Shown: positions 19,337-30,095 of the stretch, in pieces
Numbering within the stretch: position 1 is the stretch's first letter
Layout: every line of letters starts with the position of its first letter
Assembly (NCBI GenBank): GCA_030847615.1
Contig: JAUMIR010000002.1
Coordinates: 240,703,809-240,767,808, forward strand
Length of the DNA stretch: 64,000 nucleotides
From: Gambelia wislizenii
Taxonomy: Eukaryota > Chordata > Lepidosauria > Squamata > Crotaphytidae
Reading direction: 5' to 3'
Notes under the pieces: generated by a model
Databases searched by the model: none
The model's input: only the letters and a program-made list of their open reading frames with translations
What the model was told of the DNA's origin: nothing
Translations under genes and position numbers: made by a program

Positions 19337-19464
19337 ACATAAATCCCCTCCAGCCCATCCTTCCTGCTTTTCTTAACATGTCTTGGTTTCTCTCCCCTCC
19401 CTCCCTTTCCCCTTTTCTCCTCAGCTTCCTCCCCTTGCTGCCAATTGAGTTCAACCTGCAAAAG

Positions 19465-19697
19465 GAATTTGTGTGTGTTTGCCTATGTGCCTTCATGCCA
19501 TTTCTGACTAAGGCAAACCTATCATGGGGTTTTCTAGGCAAGGTTTGTTTAAAGGGGGTGTACCTTTGCCTTCCTTTGAGGCTGAGAGAGTGTGACTTGC
19601 CCAAGGTCACCGAGTGGGTATTCATGGCTGAGTAAGGATTCAAACCCTGGTCTCCATAGTCATAGTGCAATGCTGAAACTTCTACAACACTCTAGCT
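19465..19697 (-). mobile_element. Sauria SINE
   Basis: Minus strand: tRNA-like head ending in TTTGAATCCTTACTCAGCC, then GTGACCTTGGGCAAGTCACA, CTAGAAAACCCCATGATAGG and the tail near 19480. A complete but diverged copy. Confidence 0.85.
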
Positions 19698-19825
19698 CTT
19701 TTAACAGAAGAATATAAAGAATATAAAGAAAAAATTGGAGTAATATTACTGGGAACAATGGTTTTATTGTTGTCACTAAAACACCAGTATCCCATTAGTG
19801 TTATGTGAGAGGCATTGGCCTAAAG

Positions 19826-20169
19826 CAGTGGTTCTTAACCTTTTCTTTACCAGGGACCCCCTTTAAATATCTTTTGTTGCCCCAAGACTTAACTCAAGAT
19901 TTAAAACCCTAATAATAATAGCTAATAATAATAGCTAACAACAACAATAAAACGATTACACCATCCATTAAACTTTCCCTCAGAAGCACTCTTGGTTCTT
20001 CCTGCAAGTTTGTGGCTGAAGTGGATTGAATGGCAATGTGCAGGCCAAGCCAGCCAGCCTTTGCCTTGGTTCCTGTCACGTGGCTGCTCCACTACAGGGA
20101 GGAGTTGGGCCAAGCAGCCTTCAAGAACCCCCTTTGAGGACATCACAGACCTCAGGTTAAGAACCACTG
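19826..20169. mobile_element. hAT-like element, family C copy 1
   Basis: CAGTGGTTCTTAACC at the left and GGTTAAGAACCACTG at the right are perfect inverted termini. The interior (ATTACACCATCCATTAAACT, GGCCAAGCCAGCCAGCC) is shared with 25953-26196. Flanks GCCTAAAG and AGCTAGAG are only a weak 8-bp duplication. Confidence 0.78.
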
Positions 20170-20282
20170 AGCTAGAGAATGCTGGAAAAGGAACAATGCA
20201 ACCAGACCTTGAGAAGGGTGCTGGCAGGGGGATTCTGGGAGGTGTAATCCAAAAGTAACTTTCCCAGGCTCTGAATGCAGCC

Positions 20283-20940
20283 TAGAATCATGGAGCTGGA
20301 AGGGACCCCAACAGCCATCCCATCCAATCTGCTTCTGCCCTGCAGGAAACCACAATCCAAGCCCTCACTGCAGATGGCCATCCAGCCTCTGCTTAAAAAC
20401 CTCCAAAGAAGTAGACTCCATCACATTCTGAGGCAATGTATTCCACTACCAAACAACTCTTACTGTCAGGAAGTTCTTCCTAATGTTTAGGTGGAATCTC
20501 TTTTCCTGTAGTTTGAACCCATTGCTCCGTGTCCTAGTCTCTGGAGAAGCAGAATACAAGTTTGCTCCATCCTCAGTATGACATCCCTTCAAACTTTTAA
20601 ACATGGCTATCATGTCACCTCTCAACCTTCTCTTCGCCAGACTAAACATGCCCAGCTCCCTAAGCCACTCCTCATAGGGCATAATGGCTTCCAGGCCTCC
20701 CACCATCCTGGTCACCCTCCTCTGGACACGTTCCAACTTCTCAATATCCTTCTTGAATTGTTGTGCCCAGAACTGGAAACAGTATTCCAGGTGAGGTCTG
20801 ACCAAAGCAGAATGGAGTGGTACTATTACTTCCCTTGATCTAGAAATTATGCTCCTATTAATACAGCCTAGAATCGCATTGGCATGTTTTGCTGCTGCAT
20901 CACACTGCTGATTCATTTTCAGCTTGTAATCCACTGTTTC
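20283..20940 (-). mobile_element. CR1 LINE 3' fragment
   Basis: The minus strand encodes the CR1 RT C-terminus: KLKMNQQCDAAAKHANAILG, then RPHLEYCFQFWAQQFKKD, KRRLRGDMIAMFKSLKG and RKNFLTVRVVW. It continues into the 3' UTR and ends near 20283 with the CR1-type CCATGATTCTAGG end. It is 5'-truncated, with one frame largely open (162 codons). Confidence 0.88.
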
Positions 20941-21010
20941 TTTTCTTTGAGGAAATCTACACCATTACGATAATTGCTAAGCTAAATTATTGGTGGCAAA
21001 TTATGTAATA

Positions 21011-21249
21011 CAGTAGCCCCCCCTTATCCACTGGGGATTGGTTCTGGGGGTGTGTGGATACTGAAAACTGTGGATAATAATGAACGCCATTGAAAATAAT
21101 GGGACTTCTGGTTTAAAATGCCATAGAGTTGCCTTGGAGGACCTAGAAAATGGCTAGAGAGGACACATTTTCTAGGAAGACTCTATGGTATGTGTGCTGT
21201 TTTGTGTCCCATCATAGATAATGACTCTGTGGATACAGGGGTCATACTG
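21011..21249. mobile_element. Mariner-like MITE (family M2)
   Basis: Starts CAGTAGCCCCCCCTTATCCA after TA (21009-21010) and ends GGATACAGGGGTCATACTG before TA (21250-21251). The interior is palindromic around TTTTCTAGGAAGACTCTATG. A closely similar copy is at 60428-60685. Confidence 0.85.
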
Positions 21250-21702
21250 TAATCTGAACATCCTGTACTGTGAAGAGGTTAGGTTACATTGACCTGAGAT
21301 AAACATATGGGGACCCCAAAATAAAGCATTGCAGGGCCCCCCAAAATTCCTTAAACTGGCCCTGCTGCCAACCACATGGTGTGCTAATAACAAGCCAATT
21401 TATGAAATATTGCCAATTGTCAAAGGAGTGGGGGGGTGTCAGGGCAGGTAACACATGGCATTTATAAACATTCAGAGCAGCAGGATGGATTTTTTCTTTT
21501 TTCTTTTTTGAAGGATGCCACAGAGCAGTAAACTGTGGTGGACTATATCTTTCTTCTGCTAGACCACTTAGATTACAGGCCTTTGGTTTTGGCCAGCAGT
21601 GGCCTAGAGACTCTCAAAGAATCATAGAATCATAGAATTGTAGAGTTGGAAGAGACCACGAGGGCCATCCAGTCCAACCCCCTGCCACGCAGGAAATCAC
21701 GA

Positions 21703-22662
21703 TCAAAGCATCCCCGACAGATGGCAATCCAGCCTCTGTTTAAAGACCTCCAAGGAAGGAGACCCCACCACGCTCTGAGGGAGTGCGTTCCACTGCCGAA
21801 CAGCTCTTACTGTCAAAAAGTTCCTCCTAATGTTGAGGTGGAATCTCTGTTCCTGGAGCTTGCATCCATTGCTCCATGTTCCAGTCTCTGGAGCAGCAGA
21901 AAACAAGCCTGCTCCATCCTCAGCGTGACACCCCTTCAAATACTTAAATAGGGCTATCATATCGCCTCTTAACCGTCTTTTTTCCAGGCTAAACATACCC
22001 AGCTCCCTAAGTCTCTCCTCATAAGGCATGGTTTCCAGACCTTTCACCATTTTAGTCGCCCTTCTCTGGACACGCTCCAATTTGTCCATATCCTTTTTGA
22101 ATTGTGGTGCCCAGAACTGGACACAGTATTCTAGGTGAGGTCTGACCATGGCAAAACAGAGCGGCACTATTACTTCCCTTGATCTAGATATTATACTTCT
22201 ATTGATACAGCCCAAAATTGCATTGGCCTTTTTAGCTGCCGCATCACACTGTTGACTCATGTTCAACTTGTGGTCTACTAGGACTCCTAGATCCCTTTCG
22301 CACGTAGTCTCGTTCAGCCACGTCTCTCCCATCCTATATCTATGCATCTCATTTTTCCGCCCTAAGTGCAGTACTTTACATTTCTCCATATTGAATTTCA
22401 TTTTGTTAGCTTTGGCCCAGCTCTCCAGTCTATCCAGGTCATTCTGAATTTTGATCCTGTCCTCTAGGGTATTAGCTCCTCCTCCTAATTTGGTGTCATC
22501 TGCAAATTTGATAAGTATGTCCCTAATTCCCTCATCCAAGTCATTGATAAAGAAGTTGAATAGCACTGGGCCCAGGACAGAACCCTGTGGCACCCCACTG
22601 GTCACATCTTTCCAAGATGAAGAGGAGCCACTGCTGAGCACCCTTTGGGTTTGGCCGGTCAA
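21703..22662 (-). pseudogene. CR1 RT palm and C-terminal region
   Basis: A 319-residue open frame of the CR1 reverse transcriptase. It holds [20 protein letters not shown] and the catalytic IKFADDTKLGG (FADD at 53-56), then KCKVLHLGRKN, ERDLGVLVDHKLN, CDAAAKKANAILGCI, RPHLEYCVQFWAPQFKKD and the C-terminal RNFLTVRAVRQWNALP. The catalytic Asp pair is intact. The upstream part of RT (YRPVSLTS block) is in another frame at 22829-23368, so this copy cannot make a full enzyme. Confidence 0.88.
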
Positions 22663-22828
22663 CCAATTACAAATCCATTGAACAGTTAACTTGTCTAGCC
22701 CACATTTTACAAGCTTGTTTGCAAGAATGTCATGGGGAACCTTGTCAAAGGCCTTACTGAAATCAAGGTAGCGATGTCCACAGCGTTCCCTTCATCTACC
22801 AAGCTGGTAACTTTATCAAAAAAAGAGA

Positions 22829-23368
22829 TCAGATTAGTCTGGCATGACTTGTTTCTCTGAAACCCATGTTGAATTTTGTGATTATGGCATTGCCTTCTAA
22901 ATGTTCACAGACTCCCTGTTTAATGATCTGCTCTAGAATCTTCCCTGGTATTGATGTCAGACTAACTGGACGATAATTGTTGGGATCCTCTTTTTTCCCC
23001 TTTTTGAAGATGGGAACAACGTTTGCCCTCCTCCTTTCTGCTGGGACTTCTCCTGTTCTCCAGAAATTCTCAAAGATTATTGCCAATGGCTCTGAGATCA
23101 CATTTGCCAGTCCTTTTAATACTCTTGGATGTAGTTCATCTGGTCCTGGAGATTTAAATTCATTTAGATTAAGAAGGTATTCCTGTACAACCTCTTTGCT
23201 TATTCTGAGCTGGATTTCTCCTATTGTTTCCTCTGTTCCATTCTCCTCAGGTTGGTCCCCCTTTTCCTTTTCTGAAACCACTGAGGCAAAGAAGGTGTTG
23301 AGTAATTCTGCCTTCTCTCTGTCCCCTGTTAGCATTTTGCCATCTTCTCCATGTAGTGGCCCTATCAT
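22829..23368 (-). pseudogene. CR1 RT N-terminal region
   Basis: 179 residues covering the RT fingers: [73 protein letters not shown] and VSLTSIPGKILEQIIK. It ends at a frameshift near 22829, after which homology resumes out of frame toward 22662. Confidence 0.85.
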
Positions 23369-23442
23369 TTCCTTATTCCTCCTTTTGCTGCAGACATACC
23401 CAAAAGGAGGAAGAAGAAAATGATAGGGCCACTACATGGAGA
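23346..23442. repeat. 42-bp snap-back hairpin at CR1 5' junction
   Basis: 23346-23387 and 23401-23442 are reverse complements with 2 mismatches in 42 and a 13-base loop. The first arm is CR1 sequence (coding GPLHGED on the minus strand); the second is the same sequence inverted and followed by unrelated DNA. Confidence 0.9.
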
Positions 23443-23499
23443 CCTACATACTCTGACCAACAACTTCTGGAAAAGGGAAGAGGAGACTCACTCATCCTT

Positions 23500-23830
23500 C
23501 CCTCTCTGGTAATGCAAATAGAGGCTGACTTTGATAACTCAGTAATATGACAGCAGCACTGATTCATAGCATCCGAAGGTGGCTCTGGAACCAAGTGTCA
23601 TCGCGCCTTGGTTCACATTCAGTCTTCCCCAGCCCCCTTCCTGCTTTGCCTGTGCTGCCTGACAAGATCTGATGAATCTTCTTCTTGGCCCCACCCAGCT
23701 GTGCACCACAGCTGTAACGTGCCTGGTAATTGCTCCGCTGGCTATAAATCAGCCCTCCAATTCAATGTAAATATGACTCATGTGAAAATCCATTTCTGCT
23801 CTTAGCAAGAGATTTACTGCAGCACCTGCC
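23500..23830. promoter_or_regulatory. Candidate non-coding regulatory segment
   Basis: Repeat-free stretch with a perfect octamer ATGCAAAT (near 23512), TGACAGCAGCACTGATTC (MAF-like, near 23549), GGTAATTGCTCC (homeodomain-like, near 23733) and ATGACTCATG (AP-1, near 23772). The cluster is suggestive only; conservation was not tested. Confidence 0.28.
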
Positions 23831-23904
23831 TGCCTGCTCACGTCAGGGCAAAGAGAGCCCAGCAGCCTCCAAGGGAACAGGCAGCTGTACTGATGAGCAG
23901 CAGA

Positions 23905-23928
23905 AATATATATATATATATATATATG
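23905..23928. repeat. (TA)n microsatellite
   Basis: About 11 TA units. Confidence 0.9.
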
Positions 23929-24128
23929 GCAGAAATGCAATGCCAAAGCAAATCCTGCCACAGTGTGGAAAAACTGGGCAAATTCACTGGCTACAGAAGG
24001 AAATGGATGCTCAGTGACAGAGAGTGTAGTGGAGAGAGAGCCAGGCTGCACAACCAGCTTCCAGAGATAAGCCCCACTCCTTTATGGACTTGTCAGGTCT
24101 GCTGGAATGATCATCCCCGAGCACAGCT

Positions 24129-24505
24129 TCAGCTGCTATGCCCTCAAACATTTCACAGATGGAAGATTGGACACTTGTGGTCAAGCAACAGCAGAGTGTG
24201 GTTAAGATGGCAGAAGTTATTAGTGAGGAAGAATATGCAAGCTATGAGAGCCTGCAGCAGTTTGCTTTTGCCCAAGCCTACTCAGAAGGGCAAGATTCCA
24301 TCCCCTCCACTCCCCACTGCAGAGCTGAATGCAAACTGTTTTGAACTCGCCTTCCATCGATTGAAGTAAGTTGAGGGCAAAGGGGGGAAAGGGAAGGAGG
24401 AGAGAGAAACTGAGACATTTCAAAAGCAGCTGAAAAAGTGGGATGATGACTCTGGATGATGACCAATCCAGACTGTCCCTGCAATATTGGGATAATTGGA
24501 GGGTA
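24129..24505. mobile_element. Family F dispersed repeat, copy 2
   Basis: Begins GCCCTCAAACATTTCACAGA, contains AAGATGGCAGAAGTTATTAG and GAGCTGAATGCAAACTG, and ends AATTGGAGGGTACGCAGCC. It is the most complete of three copies. Two small open frames inside are not shared with the other copies and are not credible genes. Confidence 0.6.
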
Positions 24506-24544
24506 CGCAGCCACTGATTTGAAAGATTTGCTTTCCTTCTCTGT

Positions 24545-24670
24545 CCAGCCTCATTTTTTAATTTGTTTAATTTATATCCTGACTATTCTTCTAGCATTGT
24601 ACCCAAGGTGGCTTGCAGCATAGGTTAAAAACACAATACAGTTAAAACAGTTTGTAGTATGAGACCAAAA
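24545..24670 (-). mobile_element. LINE 3'-tail relic (L2-like)
   Basis: Plus strand reads TTATATCCTGACTATTCTTC, then ACCCAAGGTGGCTTGCAGC and A/T-rich repeats. It resembles the inverse of the common LINE/SINE tail that encodes a GGCGGGATATAAA-like end. Weak call. Confidence 0.4.
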
Positions 24671-24844
24671 ATAATTAAATAAACAATCTTATTTAAAAAC
24701 ACTAATTTAAAATAGTTTTAAAATATTTAAAACATAATAATGAAGATAAAATGGAGAAAAAATGAAGGTCTTTTATATTACAGTCCTTTGGCCTTGGTGA
24801 GGAGTCAGCTAAATCTGTTTCCTTCATACCTTGGCAGTACACAG

Positions 24845-25148
24845 GTAATTCCCATACATGGGATCAGTAACTGCAGTTTCATGTACCTGCTGTCAGGACG
24901 AAAAAGGTCTCTCTAAGCATCTTGAGGACCATAGAGTTATGCTGGAGGTGGTCTCTCTAGGCATTGGAAGGTCCTCAAGTGTGACTCTATGGTCAACATC
25001 CACTGTAAGATGACCATAGAGTCATGCCAGATGCCTAGAGGGTTGTCCTCTCTAGGCATTTTCTAGGTCCTCCAATGCAAATGTATGGTATTCATGGCAG
25101 TTCGCTACTATGTTCAGTTTCAGGTACCTGTGGTAAGTCCAGGAACAT
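24845..25148. mobile_element. Mariner-like palindromic element
   Basis: Left CAGGTAATTCCCATACATGG, right CAGGTACCTGTGGTAAGTCC. The interior carries repeated CCATAGAGT and CTCTCTAGGCATT blocks in both orientations, shared with the M1/M2 mariner-like elements. Boundaries approximate. Confidence 0.55.
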
Positions 25149-25952
25149 ATCATATCCCCTGAAGACATGAGGGAAGAGGTGACCTGTAACTATTTTCAGA
25201 TAACTTATGATTAATCAATTTTTGCAATCACTAAGGCAGCAAATGTAATACAACCCTCTAGATATTGTTAAACAGCATATTCCAACATTCCTCACATTGG
25301 CTGTGCTGGCTTGGTCTACTGGGAGTCGCAGTCCAGCATTTGGAGGTCATAAATTTTCCATCCCTGAAGCAAGGCATAACTGAGTTAGATTACGATTGTA
25401 ACTTACCAAGGAATAACTTGACCCCTTTTGTGGTATAAGTGTAACTTTCAAAATTAAGTCTATGGTTTTGGAGATGTGACCTCACTAAATGGTCCCAATG
25501 GTGTCATGATGACCTGCCCTGCCCATCATGTGAGTTCATCGCAACAACGTGCACTTTACAACATTGGAAACTTCCACTCCTTATTTAGAAATGGGAAGGG
25601 GGTGGGAGAACCTCATTGATTAAACATGACATCACATCACTTGATTAAGATAGCCACTCTGATTGGCAAAGGCAGAGCCAATCAGAAATTACCACAAAGT
25701 TTTTTAAAGTTCTGATTTTTCCTTTGTGTTGGTATGTTCTGTGCCTCATGCTGCCCACCTCCTGCTCTGTTAAAGATGTCAAGGTGACTGTGAGGTAGAG
25801 AGTGTGTTTTGCATCACAGGCACTACAGCTCTTGTAGCATTCTGATGTGCTTTATGTAACTAAAAAGTAACAACTTTAGTTGGCCAGAGAAACATGGAAG
25901 CAAAGAGGTACTTTTCAAAACGGTAACTGTAATAGCAATAATTGCTATAGTG

Positions 25953-26196
25953 CAATGACTCTTAACCTTTTCTTTACCGGGGACTCCCCACCAACAGCAA
26001 TAATAATACAATTACACCATCTGTTAAATCTTCCCTCAGACTCACCAGAGGGAAAGGGAAGACTTTTCTCCTGCTTCTTGCCACATGTTTGTGGCTGGAG
26101 CAGATTGAACAACAATGAGCAGGCCAAACCAGCCAGCCGGCCTTTGCCTTGGCTCCTGTTGGACATTGCAGACCACAGGTGTTGTAAGAACCACTA
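25953..26196. mobile_element. hAT-like element, family C copy 2
   Basis: Starts CAATGACTCTTAACC and ends GTTGTAAGAACCACTA. The flanks CTATAGTG (25945-25952) and ATATAGTG (26197-26204) match at 7 of 8 positions, the 8-bp duplication expected of hAT insertion. Shares its interior with 19826-20169. Confidence 0.82.
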
Positions 26197-26204
26197 ATAT
26201 AGTG

Positions 26205-26825
26205 TCAATACACTCTTAGACAGCACCATTCCTCAGTGAGCCCAGCCACCTTTTAGAAGCTCATTTTTTAGTGTCTTGTTCTATATTCTTTTAACACCAA
26301 AAGGGACCTCTATAGCTAGGAATGGGGCATTTTTAATGGACTCTAGAACTGTATAACAGCCACCCCCAAGAGCACAGGGACTTACTAGGCAGGACGTGGC
26401 AAGGAGGGACAGCATAAGCAGTACACAGAGAACATATGTCATTCATTAGGCAGAATCAGTTTTAGGTTTAGACTCTTCAGACTCCTCAGTGTCAAAGGTG
26501 CACCATCTTCTGTATTGCACAGAAATTTGGAGGCTTCCTCCTTTGTTCCATCTGCAGCAGGAGGGAGGGCAGGGGCAAATGCTGCCAGGTCTCCTACCTC
26601 TTTAAAGCCCTAACTAATGTTACATGTATACAAATAACTCCAAATACCATTTGATGAAGAAAAGAAGCTAAAAACACCTTTTGGAATCAGGAGTGACTTG
26701 AAGGAGCAAGGATGGCTCACCCTTTCCTCACCAGAATGGCACCATTTCACCAGGTCTGGCCAAAGTCCTTTCACTTCCTAAAGAGAAGGGCAAAATGATA
26801 TCTCCCTCACTCAGTTCTATATATA
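26205..26825. other. Unassigned sequence
   Basis: No gene, RNA or repeat family recognised; all frames have frequent stops. Confidence 0.4.
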
Positions 26826-27003
26826 GGACTGCCAGGTAGAATAAGGGATAGGGCTCCTGTACCTTTCATGGTTGTGGCAATAGGGAACTTGCAGCAGGTG
26901 CTGCTTGCTACGTGGTTGCCTGACAAGCAATACCTGCTGAGATTCTGTCTTCTATAAAACTGTGAAAGGTATGGGAGAACTGTCCCTTATTTCATTCATC
27001 CAC
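26826..27003. mobile_element. Palindromic family E copy 2
   Basis: AATAAGGGATAGGGCTCCTG at the left faces GAACTGTCCCTTATTTCATT at the right; CAGCAGGTGCTGCTTG mirrors GCAATACCTGCTGAG around the centre near 26920. Arms are about 75 bases. Confidence 0.7.
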
Positions 27004-27184
27004 ATAACAAAGTGAAACAGACTAGCTATCGAATCTTACTTTGACACTGCAAATGAGTCTAGAAACAGCATCCTACCCTGCATTTGAGAGCAGCGCATGA
27101 GCTAAGAGTCAAGACAACAGGCTGCATGCCACAAAGCTCTCTTCATTAACACCATGCTAATTTGGGGTGGTGATATGAAAAACA

Positions 27185-27590
27185 AGACAGAGCTCCTGTA
27201 CCTTTAACAATTGTGTGGAAGAGGGAATTTCAATAGGTGCAGCTTGTCACAGAAGCTTCACCTTCTGCAATACTATGTGCCACACAACTATCAATGCTAC
27301 TGGAACCCCTGTCCTCATGTTTATGTGCCACCCTACCATGCCCCTGCCACCCACTGCCTGTGGGGGTTGCCTCAGTATCCCCCCCTTGCCTTACACACAG
27401 GCTTTTCTCTTTTAAAAAAAACCACCATAATAAACCCACACCCAATGTGGAGATTTTTCTAATACATATTTACATGTAATGTTTACACGTATGAATTATG
27501 TACTGCATGTGACAATGTGCCCATGTCAGAGATCCTTGTCTTTCTTTTGCACAATTTTTAAAGGGATAGGAACTTTGTCTTTGGCCACCC
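27185..27590. mobile_element. Palindromic family E copy 3, interrupted
   Basis: The left arm is clear (GCTCCTGTACCTTTAACAAT, near 27191, to GTGCAGCTTGTC). A plausible right arm (TTTTTAAAGGGATAGGAACT then TGGCCACCC) appears only near 27555-27588, so about 280 bases may be an insertion. The right boundary is uncertain. Confidence 0.4.
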
Positions 27591-27841
27591 ACCTTGACTC
27601 TGTTAGCCCACCTCCCCTGCTTCAAAGGCAGCTCTGTAAAGAGCCCCATCTGTTTAGGAAAGCCTTGGGCACGGAGAACTGCTATCAATCCTCCATGGTT
27701 CTTTACTATTGTGATTATGAATGGCTGGGAGCTTTTATGTTGCTGCTGGATTAATATATCTGCTGACGACCACCATCCCTACCCTGTTCTAAAGATTATC
27801 TGTTGTAAGTTACCTTGAGCATTTTTGAAATCTGGCATAAA

Positions 27842-27843
<2 letters not shown>

Positions 27844-27907
<64 letters not shown>

Positions 27908-27908
27908 T
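27844..27908. repeat. (TG)n(CAGA)n microsatellite
   Basis: About 17 TG units pass directly into about seven CAGA units. Confidence 0.95.
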
Positions 27909-28385
27909 AAGTTCATAGAACCATAGGTAGATTAGATAGATAGATATAAAAAATCAGCCAGCCACTATTAATACTAAATGTTTAATTGTGAATCCTGAAG
28001 CTCTAAATTCAAAACATGGGGATGTGCCATGACTGTCTCTTCATTTCTAGCAGTTCTTCCCGACCTTTTCTTTCCATGCTAGAAAGCTGGCTGCAGAGAC
28101 TGCCTTTGACTTGTACAAAGGGCAGACTACTGAGGAAACCACTAGCATCCACTAATAATTTGGGCAAGGAAGGGAGAGAAATAGTTGCATGAATCTGGAA
28201 GTCTCTTCATCCCACCCCCTAAAGCAGGATCATATGTGTTTTTTAAAAAAATATTTTCACATTTTACAAATTTAACCACTACCTCAAAAGAACTCTATGG
28301 TGGCTTTTAAGCAGCTTCATCTTCATTTCTGCATATCACAGGATCCAGGAAGTCCTTCCAGGTAGTAGCTTATAGAGACAGAGGG

Positions 28386-29252
28386 CTTGTTTACATGGCA
28401 GGTTTTAGTGCGTTAAGTTGCGCTTTAGCGCTTTCCCGCATCAGTGGTGGGTAGTTTACACGGTATATGTTTACACAGCTATATTTTGTGGCTCTTTGAT
28501 TTTTTCCGCTTTGAGATTCACACAGCCAAATGTGGTGGGGGCATAGCCAAGCATTGGAGAGGAGACAAAGGAATGCCACAGGAATGTCTGCCCTGGCCCC
28601 AACTCTGTGTGCTTAACAGGTTAGAGGCAGTCACCCTTTGCCTCTTCCTCCCCGAGCTCCCTGCCCACAAATCAAACTCCAAATGGAAGGCTTTTTCTCC
28701 TTGCTTAACAGCATTTTCTAGCCAAATAAACAGACTGTCAAAATAGCAGTGCAGCTCTGCTGCAGCCCTTAGTGAAATGGTTTCTCTCCCTCCCGCAGGC
28801 ACAGGATCACAGCTGACGAGACCAGACGAGCTTTACATACTTGCAAAATAGCAGAGAGGAGGAGAAGGAATGCTCCCTGATTGAAAATTGTTGGGAATCC
28901 TTTTTGTTTGCAAACTGGCTTGCAAAATAGCAGAGAGGATGTTTCAAAGTTTCCTAATCACTACTGATTCTCCCTCACTCACTCCCCCTCTTTTAAGCCC
29001 ACCCCTTCATCATAGCAACCAATCACAGTGCAGCTTTGCTGCAACCCTTAGCGGAATGGTTGTTTACAGTGCCAATAATGCACTACATTGCAAATATACT
29101 GGCAAAAGTAGCGACATCCCTTGCCACGCTATATTTGGGTGTTTTACCTTCCCCCCTTCTGAATGAGGCGATGCTGTGCCTCGACCCGTGTGAACTATGA
29201 GCTATCTTTGCGGTATATTTAGAGGAATATTTGCCCGTGTAAACGCACCCAG
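28386..29252. mobile_element. Putative DNA transposon relic with TIRs
   Basis: The left end GGGCTTGTTTACATGGCA mirrors the right end TGCCCGTGTAAACGCACCC. GTTTACA-type motifs recur just inside both ends. Two internal duplications are present: a perfect 21-bp repeat (CTTGCAAAATAGCAGAGAGGA at 28840 and 28919) and a 36-base repeat at 28747 and 29026. No transposase is recognisable. Confidence 0.55.
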
Positions 29253-29435
29253 AGAAATACGGACAAAGAAACACCAGTCAAGAATCTCCTTCTAAGTCTG
29301 TGGCAGACACATGAATTAAAACCAGGTGGAGAGCACCCACCCAACCCTTTCCCAGCAGCTGCCAGGATTACTAGCTTTGTGTTTATTTCTTTATTTCTAA
29401 GCCAATTGTGAAGTCAGGTCCTCAAAACAGGACTA

Positions 29436-29480
29436 CAGTTGTCCCTCCATGTTGGTGAATTAAGCATTCATGGATTTGAT
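29436..29480. mobile_element. Left end of M3-type mariner-like element
   Basis: After TA the sequence reads CAGTTGTCCCTCCATGTTGG and continues with ATTCATGGATTTGATTATTT, resembling the M3 terminus at 18661. No matching right end was found before about 29870. Confidence 0.4.
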
Positions 29481-30095
29481 TATTTGCTGCTGCCTTTGCC
29501 TCTGCCTTACACCACTTTTAACAGGGACTTTGATAACACCGGTGTTGCTGGGAGGAAATCAAACTGGCTGGGTGGCTGGACCTGGCCATGCACACGTTCC
29601 CTTGCTCACTGGCATGGACCGGGGGGGGGGAGGGAGAGAATAGACAGGGGTCTGCTTTCTCCCTCCTCCTGACCCCTATCCCATCCCTTCCCCCCTCCTG
29701 CCCAAGCATGTGTGTGTGTGCGCGCAAGGCCAGAACAAGCCACTCTGCCAGCACAGGGACTTTTATGCATGTGTGTTAAATATGGTTTGGGGGGCCTAGA
29801 GAAATCCATGGTCTTTCCACTTTGGGGGGGGGGTCTTGCACCCGTAACCTTCACAAAAGTTGAGAGCCCACCTTATTGTGGCTGCTTGTGATTCCCGCTT
29901 TCTCTTTCCTCACCTCCAGTGCTTTTTGTTCTGCCCAATACAGACTTCCTCCTTTCTAACTTTCCAGTTATCTCCATATCATCTTTTGAACCAGACTGGC
30001 TAGGCAATACTGGTAGCTGGTGTGTGTCTGTGTGTGAGATGGGTGGTGGTCTCTTTCAGACTACACCATTATAGTGATAGGATTCCACTTTCACT

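Larger units (their letters stand above)
18560..21364. mobile_element. hAT-like element (family D) split by nested insertions
   Basis: The left end CAGGGCCGGCTTAACC at 18560 and the right end CCTTAAACTGGCCCTG at 21364 are inverted termini. They are flanked by CTGCCAGC (18552-18559) and CTGCCAAC (21365-21372), an 8-bp duplication with one difference, as expected for hAT. The compact copy at 38178-38404 shows the uninterrupted element is only about 230 bases. The 2.6 kb between about 18660 and 21250 is therefore younger insertions: mariner, SINE, hAT, CR1 and mariner. Confidence 0.75.
21613..23387 (-). mobile_element. CR1 LINE, RT half, 5'-truncated
   Basis: The second long CR1 copy, better preserved than the one at 0.8-3 kb. 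The 3' end shows the CR1 terminal short repeat (ATTCTATGATTCTATG on the minus strand, near 21620). The 5' end is truncated at the region encoding GYVCSKRR, where it meets an inverted copy of itself (see 23346-23442). It contains two long open stretches of RT. Confidence 0.92.

Noticed and set aside
24138..24369. Overlapping open frames as a small gene
   Set aside because: They lie in family F, and the other two copies do not keep the frames open.
29588..29854. Several open frames near a poly-G run
   Set aside because: GC-rich low-complexity sequence opens frames on both strands; no domain seen.
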